The position numbers were made by a program, and so were the translations under genes. A DNA stretch of 64,000 nt, taken from positions 62,001 through 126,000 of the forward strand of contig JAJXZT010000001.1 in the NCBI GenBank assembly GCA_021779935.1, written 5' to 3'. This document shows, one piece after another, positions 9,276 to 19,246 of the stretch (positions are counted from its first letter, which is position 1; every line of letters begins with the position of its first letter). The stretch comes from Acidobacteriota bacterium. GTDB taxonomy: Bacteria > Acidobacteriota > Terriglobia > Terriglobales > Acidobacteriaceae. Under the pieces are notes generated by a model. It made no database searches. It saw only the letters and a list, made by a program, of their open reading frames with translations, and was not told the DNA's origin.

Positions 9276-9989
9276 ATGAAACGCAATTACCTTATTCTCG
9301 GACTGCTCCTCTTCACCGGCATCACCGTAATCGCCCAACAACCTCCTGTTACCCAGCACCCAGACAGCGTGACGGTCAGTGCCGATGGTAAGTTCGAGGT
9401 GGCCCCGGATACTGCCCTGATCCAGTTCAACATCTCGGCGCAGGAACCCCTGCTCAAGGCCGCTTACGCTCGCGCACAACAGGCCGCTGAACAGGTACGG
9501 CAGGTTCTCCGCAGCAACGGCATTGATCCGCACCAAGCCGAGATTGGGACCTTGCAGGTCAGCCCGGTTTATGACTATCGCAACCCGAAGCGCAAGCTGG
9601 TCGGTTATCAGGTAAATAGCGCCATTTCCGTCAAGGTCAAGGACTTCAGCAAAGTCGGCCCTCTGGCGGACGCCTTCTCCGGCATGGATGTCACCGCCAA
9701 TCAATCGATCTCGTACACGCTCGAGGACATGGATGCCGCTCGAGTGAAGGCTGCGGAAGATGCGATGCGGAAAGCTCGTGAGTTGGCATCTGCTTTGGCC
9801 CGCAGCGCCGGACGAACCCTTGGCGAAGCCCGACAAATCAATCTCGACGCCTACAGCGTCCCCGGTCCCCGCCCAGTTATGTACGCTCGCGCTATGGCCA
9901 CCGAAGCTGCCCCGCCGCCGACGGCTGAGTTCAGTCCCGCGAAAACTACAGTCACGGCCCACGTAACGGTTGAATATGCGCTGAAATAA
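9276..9989 (+). CDS. SIMPL domain (DUF541) periplasmic protein
   Basis: A 237-residue exported protein. Residues 1-20 form a signal peptide (basic MKRN, then a hydrophobic core). The body is a SIMPL/DUF541 fold: VTVSADGKFEVAPDTALIQF at the start, then YDYRNPKRKLVGYQV and a second half with alternating strands and helices that ends VTAHVTVEYALK. Family members are periplasmic or outer-membrane-associated (E. coli YggE is the best known, linked to oxidative stress), but the biochemical activity is not established. GAGGAAACGAAG gives a good ribosome binding site. A terminator lies 15 bases downstream. Confidence 0.85.
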   Translation: MKRNYLILGLLLFTGITVIAQQPPVTQHPDSVTVSADGKFEVAPDTALIQFNISAQEPLLKAAYARAQQAAEQVRQVLRSNGIDPHQAEIGTLQVSPVYDYRNPKRKLVGYQVNSAISVKVKDFSKVGPLADAFSGMDVTANQSISYTLEDMDAARVKAAEDAMRKARELASALARSAGRTLGEARQINLDAYSVPGPRPVMYARAMATEAAPPPTAEFSPAKTTVTAHVTVEYALK

Positions 9990-10003
9990 TCGGTTTTGGG
10001 CAC

Positions 10004-10040
10004 AAAAAAGCCCCGCGTCAAGGCGGGGCTCATTTTTGTC
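10004..10040. terminator. Bidirectional Rho-independent terminator
   Basis: Stem AGCCCCGC/GCGGGGCT with a six-base loop, flanked by AAAAAA on the left and TTTTT on the right, so it can end both the SIMPL gene and the convergent gene. Confidence 0.9.
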
Positions 10041-10056
10041 TGCATGTCGAGATTCC

Positions 10057-10782
10057 TCAGGGCTTGGCCAGCGCCCGATCCCGGTTGATCTCCACCGGCC
10101 GTTCCAGCACCATTTCAAGCGTGGTGCCGGTATCAAATCTAAGATCAGGACCACGCGAGAGCAGCACGGTGGCTAGCCCAACCAGTCCACCTCCGAGAGC
10201 GCCGACCCCAGCCCCTTTGGCATCGCGTCCGACCAGGCCTCCAATGGCCGTCCCAGCCATCGTCGTATTGGCGACCGTCGCAGCGTCTTTGCCCTTGCTA
10301 CCCGAACCCTCAACCGTTCCCTCATCACCCTTCATCTTGGAATTCTCCGCGCCCGGCACATGGTCGAGCGATCCCGGCAGCAGCACCGTGTAGCCGCTGG
10401 GAAAGATCATCGAAGTGAAGTGGATGAGAATCTGGGCACGGCCTTTGACCCGTCCGGGCCGCTCCACCCGCGAGACCACACCTTGGACGTAGGTTCCCGG
10501 GGGTACAACGACTTTGCCGCTTACGACGACCGGAAAATTCGTCTCCGCATAGACGGGATCACCGCTGCGGGCGCTCTTGGTGGAAATAGCCTGTTTCAGG
10601 ACCAGTGGAATCTTGGTTCCCTCGGGCAGCGTCACTCGGATGGCGGAGGCTTCGTCCCCGGAACCTTCTCGTAAGACCGTCGGCTGATTACTCTGGCCGC
10701 CGGATGGCTCCTGCTGGGCAAATGAAACCTGTGCCAGTGTGATCGCGGCGGTCAGGAAACAAAACAGAATTGGCTTGCGCAT
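10057..10782 (-). CDS. Exported protein with TrbI/VirB10-like core and glycine-zipper segment
   Basis: A 241-residue secreted or periplasmic protein. It has a signal peptide (residues 1-22, ending SFAQQ) and a beta-rich region from about 50 to 135 (VTLPEGTKIPLVLKQAIST, VVVPPGTYVQGVVS) reminiscent of the TrbI/VirB10 beta-barrel entry. A Gly/Ala-rich segment (about 170-205, GGLVGRDAKGAGVGALGGGL) looks like a glycine zipper that could insert in a membrane. The end (TTLEMVLERPVEI) repeats the beta pattern. No type IV secretion genes are near, so this is probably a stand-alone envelope protein. Function unknown. Confidence 0.6.
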   Translation of the reverse strand: MRKPILFCFLTAAITLAQVSFAQQEPSGGQSNQPTVLREGSGDEASAIRVTLPEGTKIPLVLKQAISTKSARSGDPVYAETNFPVVVSGKVVVPPGTYVQGVVSRVERPGRVKGRAQILIHFTSMIFPSGYTVLLPGSLDHVPGAENSKMKGDEGTVEGSGSKGKDAATVANTTMAGTAIGGLVGRDAKGAGVGALGGGLVGLATVLLSRGPDLRFDTGTTLEMVLERPVEINRDRALAKP

Positions 10783-10840
10783 CGTTCCTCCAAACCTGTG
10801 TACGAGAATGAACCCCGATCACGGCGTCTGGTTGCGCTTC

Positions 10841-11749
10841 CTAGTGGCTGCTGACTTCGCCTCCCCAGGCGCCGACGATCTCTTTTGCCATATGGCCGAT
10901 GAGGATTTCAGCCTTATTCTCAGGAGTCCAGCTCTGGTCCTTGTTGTCGTAGGTGAAGGCCGAAATGATGAACGTGCCTTTCTTGGTGATAATAAAGGCC
11001 ACATCGTTTCGAACCGCATCCAGCGCACCGATCTTGTCGCCGATTGCCGACAGCCCCTCCGACGTGTCTGCCACTTCGAGATATCGAGGGATCATTGCGC
11101 GGTATTGCTGATTCCGCAAGATGAATTGCATATCGTCGCAGAGCTTCGGATCTCCCAGTTTGCATTGGTAGATCGCTTGCATGACTTCCGCCATTTCGCG
11201 CGCGGTGGTTTTCCCCAGTCCGAATTGCTTGAAGTCCGGAGGCAGGGGTTCTGTCGCTTTCACGTATACCTTTTTGTAGAAATACGTGTTCTTTAGACCC
11301 ATTGCGGCCGTCATTTCATTCGTCGGCTTCAGCCCCACCTTGTCGATGACCAGGTTCGTCGCCGTGTTGTCACTCAGAACCACCATCAAGACCAACGCAT
11401 CGTGCAGTGTCAAATTCAGGCCGGGGTGGAGGAACCCGAGCACCCCTGAACCCTGTACTTGATTCTCTTTCGTCAACGGCACCGGGTCGTCCAGTTTGAG
11501 CTTCCCTTCCTTGACCTGTGTATACGCCTCCAGCAGCAGCGGCAGCTTAATGACCGACGCGGTTTGGACGGGGCGGTCTGCATCTATGGCGACCGTCTCT
11601 CCAGTGGCCAGATTTTTGGCGAATAACGCTACCTTGCCCTCATGCTTCGCAGCCAGAGCCTCAAGGTCCTTCTGCAACTGTGCGGTCCTGTCAGTCGCGA
11701 ATACCGATGCGACCAGCATCAACACCACAACGGTCACTTTTCGTATCAT
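10841..11749 (-). CDS. Class A beta-lactamase-like serine hydrolase
   Basis: A 302-residue exported protein (signal peptide about 1-18) of the penicillin-binding/class A beta-lactamase fold. The active-site S-x-x-K is ASVIK (about residue 65), the SDN triad is in VLSDNTATN, and the third motif reads DKIG, a variant of KTG. The omega-loop E-x-x-L-N that supplies the deacylating glutamate of true class A enzymes is not visible in the expected segment (around KATEPLPPDF). It may therefore be a slow beta-lactamase, a DD-peptidase-like enzyme or an inactive binder. It lies nine bases downstream of the NamZ fusion gene and is probably co-transcribed with it. Confidence 0.75.
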   Translation of the reverse strand: MIRKVTVVVLMLVASVFATDRTAQLQKDLEALAAKHEGKVALFAKNLATGETVAIDADRPVQTASVIKLPLLLEAYTQVKEGKLKLDDPVPLTKENQVQGSGVLGFLHPGLNLTLHDALVLMVVLSDNTATNLVIDKVGLKPTNEMTAAMGLKNTYFYKKVYVKATEPLPPDFKQFGLGKTTAREMAEVMQAIYQCKLGDPKLCDDMQFILRNQQYRAMIPRYLEVADTSEGLSAIGDKIGALDAVRNDVAFIITKKGTFIISAFTYDNKDQSWTPENKAEILIGHMAKEIVGAWGGEVSSH

Positions 11750-11757
11750 CGGATTCC

Positions 11758-14199
11758 TCAGTAGAGCAGATACTTCGCTCGAATCATCTCGAATGCCGAC
11801 AGTGCGTCTTGCCCGTCAGCCTCAATGCGTCGTGGATCTTCTCCTGCCTTCAAGGCTTCAAACGCCGCTTCGTTCACCAGCAAGTGCGGCATACGCTCCG
11901 GCTTGTACTGGTCGGGATAGAGCTTCATCAACGCCGATGCCAGTTCCAACCCCAGTTCCGGAGAATCAAGCGCATTCCGGTCAATGACGATCATGCTCAC
12001 GCCGTGGCAGAGTTCGTGGTTGTACGGAATCCACGAGTCAGGCGAGTTGGGGGTGAAATCCGTGGGCATGAACCGTATACCCGCAAGTTTCCGCGCATTG
12101 AGATATGCGGACAATAGCCGAGCATCGATCCATGGCGCTCCCATCAGTTCGAACGGCGTGTCCGTGCCGCGTCCAACTGAAACGTTCGTCCCTTCCACCA
12201 GTGCAACACCGGGATACAGAGTCGCTTCCGTCAAGCTGCGAAGGTTTGGCGAAGGATTCGTCCACGTCAATCCGGTCGAGTCGAACCAGTCGCCGCGCAA
12301 CCATCCTTCCACGGGCACAACCGTCAGTTGTGCGTGAATGCCGCGCTCTTCATTGAACATCTTCGCCAGTTCGCCCACGGTCATTCCGTGCCTTACCGGA
12401 ACGCTCGAATAATTAACGAACGACTCTTTGCCAGGATCGGAGACCAGACCCTGCACGAACGATCCGGTGATAGGATTCGGTCGGTCGAGCACGGTCATCG
12501 GGACATTCACCTTGGCACAGGCTTCCAGAAAATAGCCAAGCGTAGTCTCGTAGGTGTACCAGCGCACCCCCGCATCCTGCATATCGAACACGACACGGTC
12601 GAGAGTCTTCAACACATCGAGCGAAGGCCGTCTCTGGTCTTCCTTGGCTCCATAAACGCTGTACACCGGGACACCGGTAGCGGCATCACGTGTGTTGCCA
12701 ATCTCCGTTGTGTCCAACTTGCCTGCGATCCCGTGCTCCGGACTGAAGATGGCCACGAGTTTGACGCCGTCCAGATGGGCCAGTACGTCAATCGTGCGCC
12801 TTCCCTCGCTATCCAACCCGGTCTGATTTGTCACAAGCCCCACACGACAGGGATGATCGTCACACGACGCATTACTTCCCGGTCCGAAGAGGTTGCCCCA
12901 CTCTTCCACCCGGTCGATTCCGGTCTTTACCTGGCCGTTGCGGGCCTGCAACCGCCGCTCGCCCACCATTGCTTCGTTGTAGCCCGTCAACGAGAGCATC
13001 CGCCGTTTTTCAGACTCGCTCACCGTGAGGCGGAGATCCGCAGCAACGGCGCTGGAGACTTTCGTCCTAAGCGCGACCGCTGGTGCCCCTGGCCGCAGGT
13101 TCGGATGCACTGCATTGATCAGCAGAACGATATACGTATCGGTTGTAGGATCTACCCAGATGGATGTTCCGGTGAATCCTGTGTGCCCAAAACCGCCTAC
13201 GGGCAAGAGTTCGCCGCGATTGCTTGCGAACGGCGAATCGATATCCCATCCAATACCCCGCAGCGAGGTTCCCGTTGGCGGCTGTTCGGGAGTCGTCATT
13301 TTCTCCAGGCCTGCCGTCGAGATTACGAACTCCTTCGCCACATTGTTCGGGTCGGCCAGTTGATCCAACATCGCCTGCGCAAAGTGTGCGACATCGTCGC
13401 CTGTCGAGAACAATCCCGCGTGACCGGCGACGCCGCCCATACGGCGTGCGGTCGGGTCGTGAACAACGCCGCGCAGCATGTTGTGGTTCTCGTCATATTC
13501 CGTCGGAGCGATTCGCGGTAGCCAGTCGGCGGGTGGCAGGAACCGTGTGTCCTTCATCCCGAGAGGCCCGAATATCTTCTCCTGCGCGTACTCTTCCAGT
13601 GGCATCCCGGAGACGCGCTCAACCAGTTCGCCCAGCACAATGTAGTTGATGTCCGAGTAAACAAAGCTCGTGCCTGGAGGCGAGACAGGCGTCTCGTCGT
13701 CGGCCATCTGATAGGCCGTATCTTTGCCCGTCCACGGCTGCTTCAAGTCGAGGTCTGGCGCCAGACCCGAGTAATGGGTGGCGAGCTGGCGAATGGTGAT
13801 GTCCTGCTTCCCATTTTTCGCGAACTCGGGAATGTACTTCGCCACCGTGTCATTGAGACGAATCTTCCCCTCTTCCACCAGTTGCATCACGGCATTCGCC
13901 GTCACCATGCATTTGGTGATTGAAGCCATATCGAAGACCGTATCAATCGTCATCGGCTCGCGTGTTGGCTCCAGCGAACGCTCGCCGTAGGCCTTGCGAT
14001 ACACGACCTTCCCGTCGTGCCCAATCACCAGCACAGCCCCGGGAATCTGATTGTCCTGGATCGCCTGATTGATCGCGGCGTCGACGTTCGCAAACTGGGT
14101 GGAAGAGTTCTGGGCAGCAGCGGCGCCGGCAAGAAAAACGATGAGAAAGACGGCCGCCAGGGCAGAGAGGATGGATTTGTGTCGATAAAAGTTGTACAT
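11758..14199 (-). CDS. Class C beta-lactamase-fold serine hydrolase fused to NamZ-type (DUF1343) exo-muramidase
   Basis: An 813-residue two-domain exported protein. The start at 14199 gives a clean signal peptide (MYNFYRHKSILSAL..., ending about residue 30); a longer reading to 14253 only adds a basic, non-signal stretch. The N-terminal half (about 35-400) is a class C beta-lactamase/esterase fold with ASITK (S-x-x-K), YSDIN (Y-x-N-like) and GHTGFTG. The C-terminal half (about 440-813) is a DUF1343/NamZ domain: VGLVTNQTG, FSPEHG, FDMQDAGVRWYTY and LDRPNPI. NamZ enzymes remove N-acetylmuramic acid from cell-wall fragments. The fusion suggests one periplasmic protein that trims peptidoglycan muropeptides, perhaps cutting a peptide or ester first. 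The gene downstream is a second serine hydrolase. Confidence 0.88.
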   Translation of the reverse strand: MYNFYRHKSILSALAAVFLIVFLAGAAAAQNSSTQFANVDAAINQAIQDNQIPGAVLVIGHDGKVVYRKAYGERSLEPTREPMTIDTVFDMASITKCMVTANAVMQLVEEGKIRLNDTVAKYIPEFAKNGKQDITIRQLATHYSGLAPDLDLKQPWTGKDTAYQMADDETPVSPPGTSFVYSDINYIVLGELVERVSGMPLEEYAQEKIFGPLGMKDTRFLPPADWLPRIAPTEYDENHNMLRGVVHDPTARRMGGVAGHAGLFSTGDDVAHFAQAMLDQLADPNNVAKEFVISTAGLEKMTTPEQPPTGTSLRGIGWDIDSPFASNRGELLPVGGFGHTGFTGTSIWVDPTTDTYIVLLINAVHPNLRPGAPAVALRTKVSSAVAADLRLTVSESEKRRMLSLTGYNEAMVGERRLQARNGQVKTGIDRVEEWGNLFGPGSNASCDDHPCRVGLVTNQTGLDSEGRRTIDVLAHLDGVKLVAIFSPEHGIAGKLDTTEIGNTRDAATGVPVYSVYGAKEDQRRPSLDVLKTLDRVVFDMQDAGVRWYTYETTLGYFLEACAKVNVPMTVLDRPNPITGSFVQGLVSDPGKESFVNYSSVPVRHGMTVGELAKMFNEERGIHAQLTVVPVEGWLRGDWFDSTGLTWTNPSPNLRSLTEATLYPGVALVEGTNVSVGRGTDTPFELMGAPWIDARLLSAYLNARKLAGIRFMPTDFTPNSPDSWIPYNHELCHGVSMIVIDRNALDSPELGLELASALMKLYPDQYKPERMPHLLVNEAAFEALKAGEDPRRIEADGQDALSAFEMIRAKYLLY

Positions 14200-14256
14200 G
14201 GCAGAATCGCGTCCGACTCTACCATGTCGCTTTCGCCAATGCGACAGTTTCATGCA

Positions 14257-14286
14257 ACAGAAAACGCCGGAGCCTGAGCCCCGGCG
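14257..14286 (-). terminator. Rho-independent terminator of the P-loop kinase gene
   Basis: Read on the minus strand: GCCGGGGC-TCAG-GCTCCGGC (8-bp stem, one wobble) followed by GTTTTCTGTT. It lies between the stop of the P-loop gene and the start of the NamZ fusion. Confidence 0.7.
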
Positions 14287-14302
14287 CCGGTTCGGAATCT
14301 GT

Positions 14303-15271
14303 TTACTCTTCGGGGTCGGCTAGCGGCTCAGCGGGAGTTTCCTTCTTCTCCGCTTGCTTCAACCTCACTATCGTCACCTTCGCGAAGCCCTCGTCAAATT
14401 TCGGAGGACGCAGCTTATTCGCCATCCGGACCATGATCTCGTCGGGAACATTACGAGAGCGCTTCCGGTTCCGTTCCATGCAGACGTCGGTCGGCACGTC
14501 AAAGAACACGGCGTGGGCCTCGTATCCGAAGTCGCGGGCCATCTTGATCCAGCTATGGCGCTCCTTCGGCGAAAGGTTCGTTGCGTCGATGTAATTCATC
14601 GGACGCCCTGCTATAAGACGCGCCCGTAACAGTGACCGAAGCGACGAGAACACAAGGTCCTGATAACGCTGCTCGGTCGGGTCGTCGAATAACAGCCCGC
14701 GGACCAAATCGCTCGAAAGCGGAATGATATTGTGTCGCCGGAACCACGAACTCTTGCCCGAACCTGGCAGTCCAATCGCCAGCACTACCGCTCCACGGGG
14801 CTTGCCTTTCTTGGGAGGGGGTACCGCGGCTGCCGCTTCCGCGGACGGACTTTCGGCCGGAGCAATCGGTTCCAGCTCCGAGGCTTCTCCGGTCGCCTGT
14901 CCCGGATTAATCGGAAGACCTGGTGCACTCGCGCCTGCTGGCCTTTGTTCGCCGCGCTGGCGGTTCCGTCCCCGTCCGCCACGGCCCCGGCGGCGGGAGC
15001 GATCCCGGCGCATCGGCTTGTCGGCTTCAGAAGACTCCTGTGAGCTATCCACTTCAGTCGGATCTGCTTCAGGCTGGGCCTCATATTCCGGCTGCCGAAC
15101 AGGGGCGACTGCGGGTGCAGTTACAGGGGTTATGATCTCGTCGCTCGGTACGGCAGCTTCGCGATCAAGAAATGTCGGTTGCAGCGGTGCTTCCTGCTGC
15201 GTATCGGGCTGTTGTCCCGGCTTCACCGGTTTGTTGCGCCGCTTAAGGCGGTCGCGCATCCACTTGCGCAT
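14303..15271 (-). CDS. P-loop nucleotide/polynucleotide kinase-like protein with long disordered RGRG-rich N-terminus
   Basis: A 322-residue protein in two parts. The C-terminal half (about 160-310) is a P-loop phosphotransferase of the polynucleotide-kinase/AAA_33 type: Walker A GLPGSGKSS, a following LSSDLVRGLLF helix, IDATNLSPKERH and a lid-like RNRKRSRNVP with conserved arginines. The first 155 residues are low complexity: Pro, Gln and Glu, then a basic RDRSRRRGRGGRGRNRQRG tract (about 90-110) like an RGG box that could bind RNA. The kinase part resembles enzymes that phosphorylate 5'-OH RNA/DNA ends or tRNA; the actual substrate is unknown. It stands alone between other leftward genes. 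Confidence 0.7.
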   Translation of the reverse strand: MRKWMRDRLKRRNKPVKPGQQPDTQQEAPLQPTFLDREAAVPSDEIITPVTAPAVAPVRQPEYEAQPEADPTEVDSSQESSEADKPMRRDRSRRRGRGGRGRNRQRGEQRPAGASAPGLPINPGQATGEASELEPIAPAESPSAEAAAAVPPPKKGKPRGAVVLAIGLPGSGKSSWFRRHNIIPLSSDLVRGLLFDDPTEQRYQDLVFSSLRSLLRARLIAGRPMNYIDATNLSPKERHSWIKMARDFGYEAHAVFFDVPTDVCMERNRKRSRNVPDEIMVRMANKLRPPKFDEGFAKVTIVRLKQAEKKETPAEPLADPEE

Positions 15272-15346
15272 ACGGGACTTATAACACGTTTGCCCCGGCT
15301 TGAGCGAGAGCCACGAAAGGAAAGTTGAGTACGCCGATGGTTCCGG

Positions 15347-16045
15347 TTACTTTGTGCGGTCAGCCGACTCCGTCGGGTCATAGTCGCAAAGTCCCCGTAT
15401 CGTCTTGGAAAGCGGGGCCAACGGCAGGCAATATATGTAGGGCCGCGGCTCCTTCCCCATCCCTGTTCGGTACACCTCGTAGAGCGATCCTTCGTATCGA
15501 ATCGTCAGGGACGAGTTCCAGTCCTCTTTCTGGCGACAACTGGCAACCACAATCTGGTACTCATCGTTCTCAGGGTTCTTCTGCACGAGGTCGGGAATTC
15601 GCGGGCCCAGTTTCTTTTCAGTCCAATAGTCGTTAAAGGCGACTGTCGCCCTGTGCAGGAGAAAGAACGGCAGCGTTCCAACCACTTCTCCGGTCGCGAC
15701 GGCTGCCGACATACGAAACGCACCCTCCAGCGTGAAGTAGATGAGCAGGATGGTGAGAGGCTGCAGCAGGAACTCCATGTAGGCACTGATACCTGCCCCA
15801 AAAACCGCGTGCATATCCCCCAGCACTCCCCCTTTCTCCATGAGGGCGGCTGTCAATCCGCTCAACCGATACGTCATGAACGAGTAATAGCGAACGAAAA
15901 GCAGGGAGATCATCAGCAGAAACTCAATGGCGCCAGAGATGACCGTCGCCGCCGAACTCTCGGATGGAACTGCATGCAGCCACTTCCGCCGGACTTCTTC
16001 GGGGCATAGCGTCGCCAGCACCTGCATGGTGAAGACAAAGGGCAT
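15347..16045 (-). CDS. Membrane protein of unknown function
   Basis: A 232-residue protein from the ATG at 16045; a TTG at 16102 would add 19 residues. Hydrophobic segments are near residues 35-55 (ISGAIEFLLMISLLF), 90-110 (YMEFLLQPLTILLIYF) and 115-140. The last third is hydrophilic and beta-rich (EYQIVVASCRQKEDWNSSL, YEGSLYEVY), probably cytosolic or periplasmic, and ends in charged residues. I do not recognise the family. It is divergent from gapA and shares the intergenic region with it. Confidence 0.6.
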   Translation of the reverse strand: MPFVFTMQVLATLCPEEVRRKWLHAVPSESSAATVISGAIEFLLMISLLFVRYYSFMTYRLSGLTAALMEKGGVLGDMHAVFGAGISAYMEFLLQPLTILLIYFTLEGAFRMSAAVATGEVVGTLPFFLLHRATVAFNDYWTEKKLGPRIPDLVQKNPENDEYQIVVASCRQKEDWNSSLTIRYEGSLYEVYRTGMGKEPRPYIYCLPLAPLSKTIRGLCDYDPTESADRTK

Positions 16046-16133
16046 CGCCGAGGATTGTAGTGCAGAAAAATGGCATTTGGAGCCTATTGGGAGAGGAGAC
16101 AAGCGATATTGTCCCGTATGGGGCGTCAGATGT

Positions 16134-17239
<1,106 letters not shown>

Positions 17240-17379
17240 GAGAGTACGGGCGGCCGCGCTGGAAACGGTACGGCATACCGCATGCAGTTCAATGGACGAA
17301 GGGGAGCGCACCCCGTTCCCCTTCGCGCGATGCACGGCAGGCAGTTCCCTGCTACGGCCCGTCCGAGTGAGACACTGCT

Positions 17380-18588
17380 ATGGCGAAACTGTCGATTCGA
17401 GACCTTTCCCTCAACAACCACCGCGTATTTATGCGCGTCGATTTCAACGTCCCTCTCGACGGCGGTCGCGTCTCGGACGACACGCGTATACGCGAAACTC
17501 TTCCCACCATTGAGTACGCTCTGCGCCACGGCGCCAAGCTGGTGCTCGCTTCCCACCTCGGTCGCCCCAAGGGCAAACCGAACCCGCAGATGAGCCTCAA
17601 GCCGGTCGCGGAGCGCCTTCGCATTCTGCTGGATGAAAAGATTGGGCGCGGCCAGAACGTTGGATTCTCGCCTGACTGTATCGGCATCCAGGCCGAAGAG
17701 ATGGCCGGCAAGCTCGAGCGGGGCCAGGCACTCCTTCTGGAAAATCTGCGCTTCCATCCGGAAGAAGAGGCCAACGCCCCGGAGTTCGCCAGGCAACTGG
17801 CCAAAGTAGCGGACTTCTACGTCAACGACGCCTTCGGCTCTGCGCATCGCGCACACGCTTCCACGGAGGGCATCACCCACTTCGTGCAGAAGTCAGCCGC
17901 AGGCCTTCTCATGGAACGTGAGTTGGAGTACCTCGGCAAGGCTACGCAGCATCCGGCCAAGCCATTTGTCGCGATTCTCGGAGGCGCCAAGGTCAGTGAT
18001 AAGATCGGCGTTATCAGGAATCTTCTTCCCAAGGTAAATGCGCTGATCATTGGCGGCGGCATGGCCTACACGTTCCTCAAGTCGCGAGGAGAAGAGGTAG
18101 GCAAGTCGCTCGTGGAGACCGACAAACTCGAACTTGCGAAGGAGCTTCTCAACGAGGCGCACACCCATAACGTCAAGCTGCTGTTGCCGGTGGACCACGT
18201 AGTGGCCGACAAGTTTGACGCGAACTCCACGCCGATCCTCGTCGCAAAGGGTGCACCGATTCCCGCCGATAAAATGGCGCTGGACATTGGTCCCGAAACC
18301 ATTGCGATGTTTGCAGAAGAGATCGGACGCGCGCGGACCATCATCTGGAACGGACCGATGGGCGTCTTCGAGTTCGATCATTTCGCGAATGGGACGATGA
18401 AAATCGCCGAAGCAGTCGCGGACAATGCCGGCGCTACCTCCATCGTTGGCGGCGGCGACAGCGTTGCGGCTGTCAAGAAGGCTGGTGTCGCCGACCGAAT
18501 CTCGCACATCTCGACCGGCGGTGGCGCATCTCTTGAATTCCTGGAAGGCAAGAAGCTCCCAGGAGTTGAGGCCCTCACCGACAAATAA
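17380..18588 (+). CDS. pgk: Phosphoglycerate kinase
   Basis: A 402-residue PGK that transfers the acyl phosphate of 1,3-bisphosphoglycerate to ADP. The family signature [15 protein letters not shown] is seen at the N-terminus (about 14-28), and [10 protein letters not shown] (about 62) and the nucleotide-binding [11 protein letters not shown] and [14 protein letters not shown] near the end are intact. The upstream ribosome binding site is weak (GAGTGAGAC), and the leader of about 140 bases has no recognisable switch. A hairpin terminator begins directly after the stop codon. Confidence 0.97.
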   Translation: MAKLSIRDLSLNNHRVFMRVDFNVPLDGGRVSDDTRIRETLPTIEYALRHGAKLVLASHLGRPKGKPNPQMSLKPVAERLRILLDEKIGRGQNVGFSPDCIGIQAEEMAGKLERGQALLLENLRFHPEEEANAPEFARQLAKVADFYVNDAFGSAHRAHASTEGITHFVQKSAAGLLMERELEYLGKATQHPAKPFVAILGGAKVSDKIGVIRNLLPKVNALIIGGGMAYTFLKSRGEEVGKSLVETDKLELAKELLNEAHTHNVKLLLPVDHVVADKFDANSTPILVAKGAPIPADKMALDIGPETIAMFAEEIGRARTIIWNGPMGVFEFDHFANGTMKIAEAVADNAGATSIVGGGDSVAAVKKAGVADRISHISTGGGASLEFLEGKKLPGVEALTDK

Positions 18589-18592
18589 GCCC

Positions 18593-18620
18593 CGGGGCGG
18601 CTTTGAGCCGCCCTTTTTCT
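18593..18620 (+). terminator. Rho-independent terminator between pgk and the macro-domain gene
   Basis: Stem GGGCGGCT-TTG-AGCCGCCC followed by TTTTT. It ends only about 10 bases before the ATG of the next gene, which therefore depends on readthrough or on a promoter inside pgk. Confidence 0.8.
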
Positions 18621-18629
18621 GAGTCACCC

Positions 18630-19238
18630 ATGGGTGAAGTCTTCGAGCTGAAACTGCCGGGTGCCGTTGTCACCGCTCTGGTCGGAAACATCGTCCAGCA
18701 GGATACCGACGCGATCGTAAACGCCGCCAATTCCTCTCTCATGGGCGGCGGCGGAGTTGATGGTGCCATTCATCGTGAGGGTGGGCCCGCGATTCTCGAA
18801 GATTGCAAGCGCGTCGTTACGCAGATTGGCCGCTTGCCAGCCGGTCAGGCTGTTGCAACTACTGGCGGCAATCTCAAGGCGCGTTATGTCATCCATACCG
18901 TCGGCCCCGTCTGGAGCGGCGGCTACTACGGCGAGCCTGATCTGCTGGCAAGCTGCTACCGCGAGTGCCTCAGCCGAGCGGACGAACTTCGCATCCACTC
19001 TGTCGCTTTTCCTGCCATCTCCACTGGAGCTTTCGGCTATCCGTTGTATCTCGCCGCCGAAATCGCGGTCGCGACAACAATTGAAGCGCTCCAACAAGCC
19101 TCCCATGTTCACCAAGTCAGATTCGTGCTCTTCGACGACAAAGCATGTGAGATCTACAGGAAATTGCTGGCCGAAATCCACGTGAGTTCCCATGAACTCG
19201 GAACCAATATTCTTCGATTTAAACCTGAACAAGAGTGA
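18630..19238 (+). CDS. Macro-domain ADP-ribose / O-acetyl-ADP-ribose hydrolase-like protein
   Basis: A 202-residue protein with a single macro domain of the MacroD type over about residues 10-175. It shows DAIVNAANSSLMGGGGVDGAIH (given here only as the family signature), YVIHTVGPVW and the SVAFPAISTGAFGYP loop, the three binding-site elements for ADP-ribose. MacroD-type enzymes remove acetyl from O-acetyl-ADP-ribose or take ADP-ribose off acidic side chains. The ATG at 18630 is chosen; a TTG at 18603 lies inside the terminator hairpin. No good ribosome binding site is visible. Its stop is nine bases before the tpiA start, so it is embedded in the glycolytic run. Confidence 0.88.
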   Translation: MGEVFELKLPGAVVTALVGNIVQQDTDAIVNAANSSLMGGGGVDGAIHREGGPAILEDCKRVVTQIGRLPAGQAVATTGGNLKARYVIHTVGPVWSGGYYGEPDLLASCYRECLSRADELRIHSVAFPAISTGAFGYPLYLAAEIAVATTIEALQQASHVHQVRFVLFDDKACEIYRKLLAEIHVSSHELGTNILRFKPEQE

Positions 19239-19246
19239 AAGGTCCC

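Noticed and set aside
12328-13521. Long open frame of about 397 codons on the plus strand inside the NamZ fusion gene
   Set aside because: It is a shadow of the minus-strand gene in a GC-rich region; no recognisable domains and no ribosome binding site.
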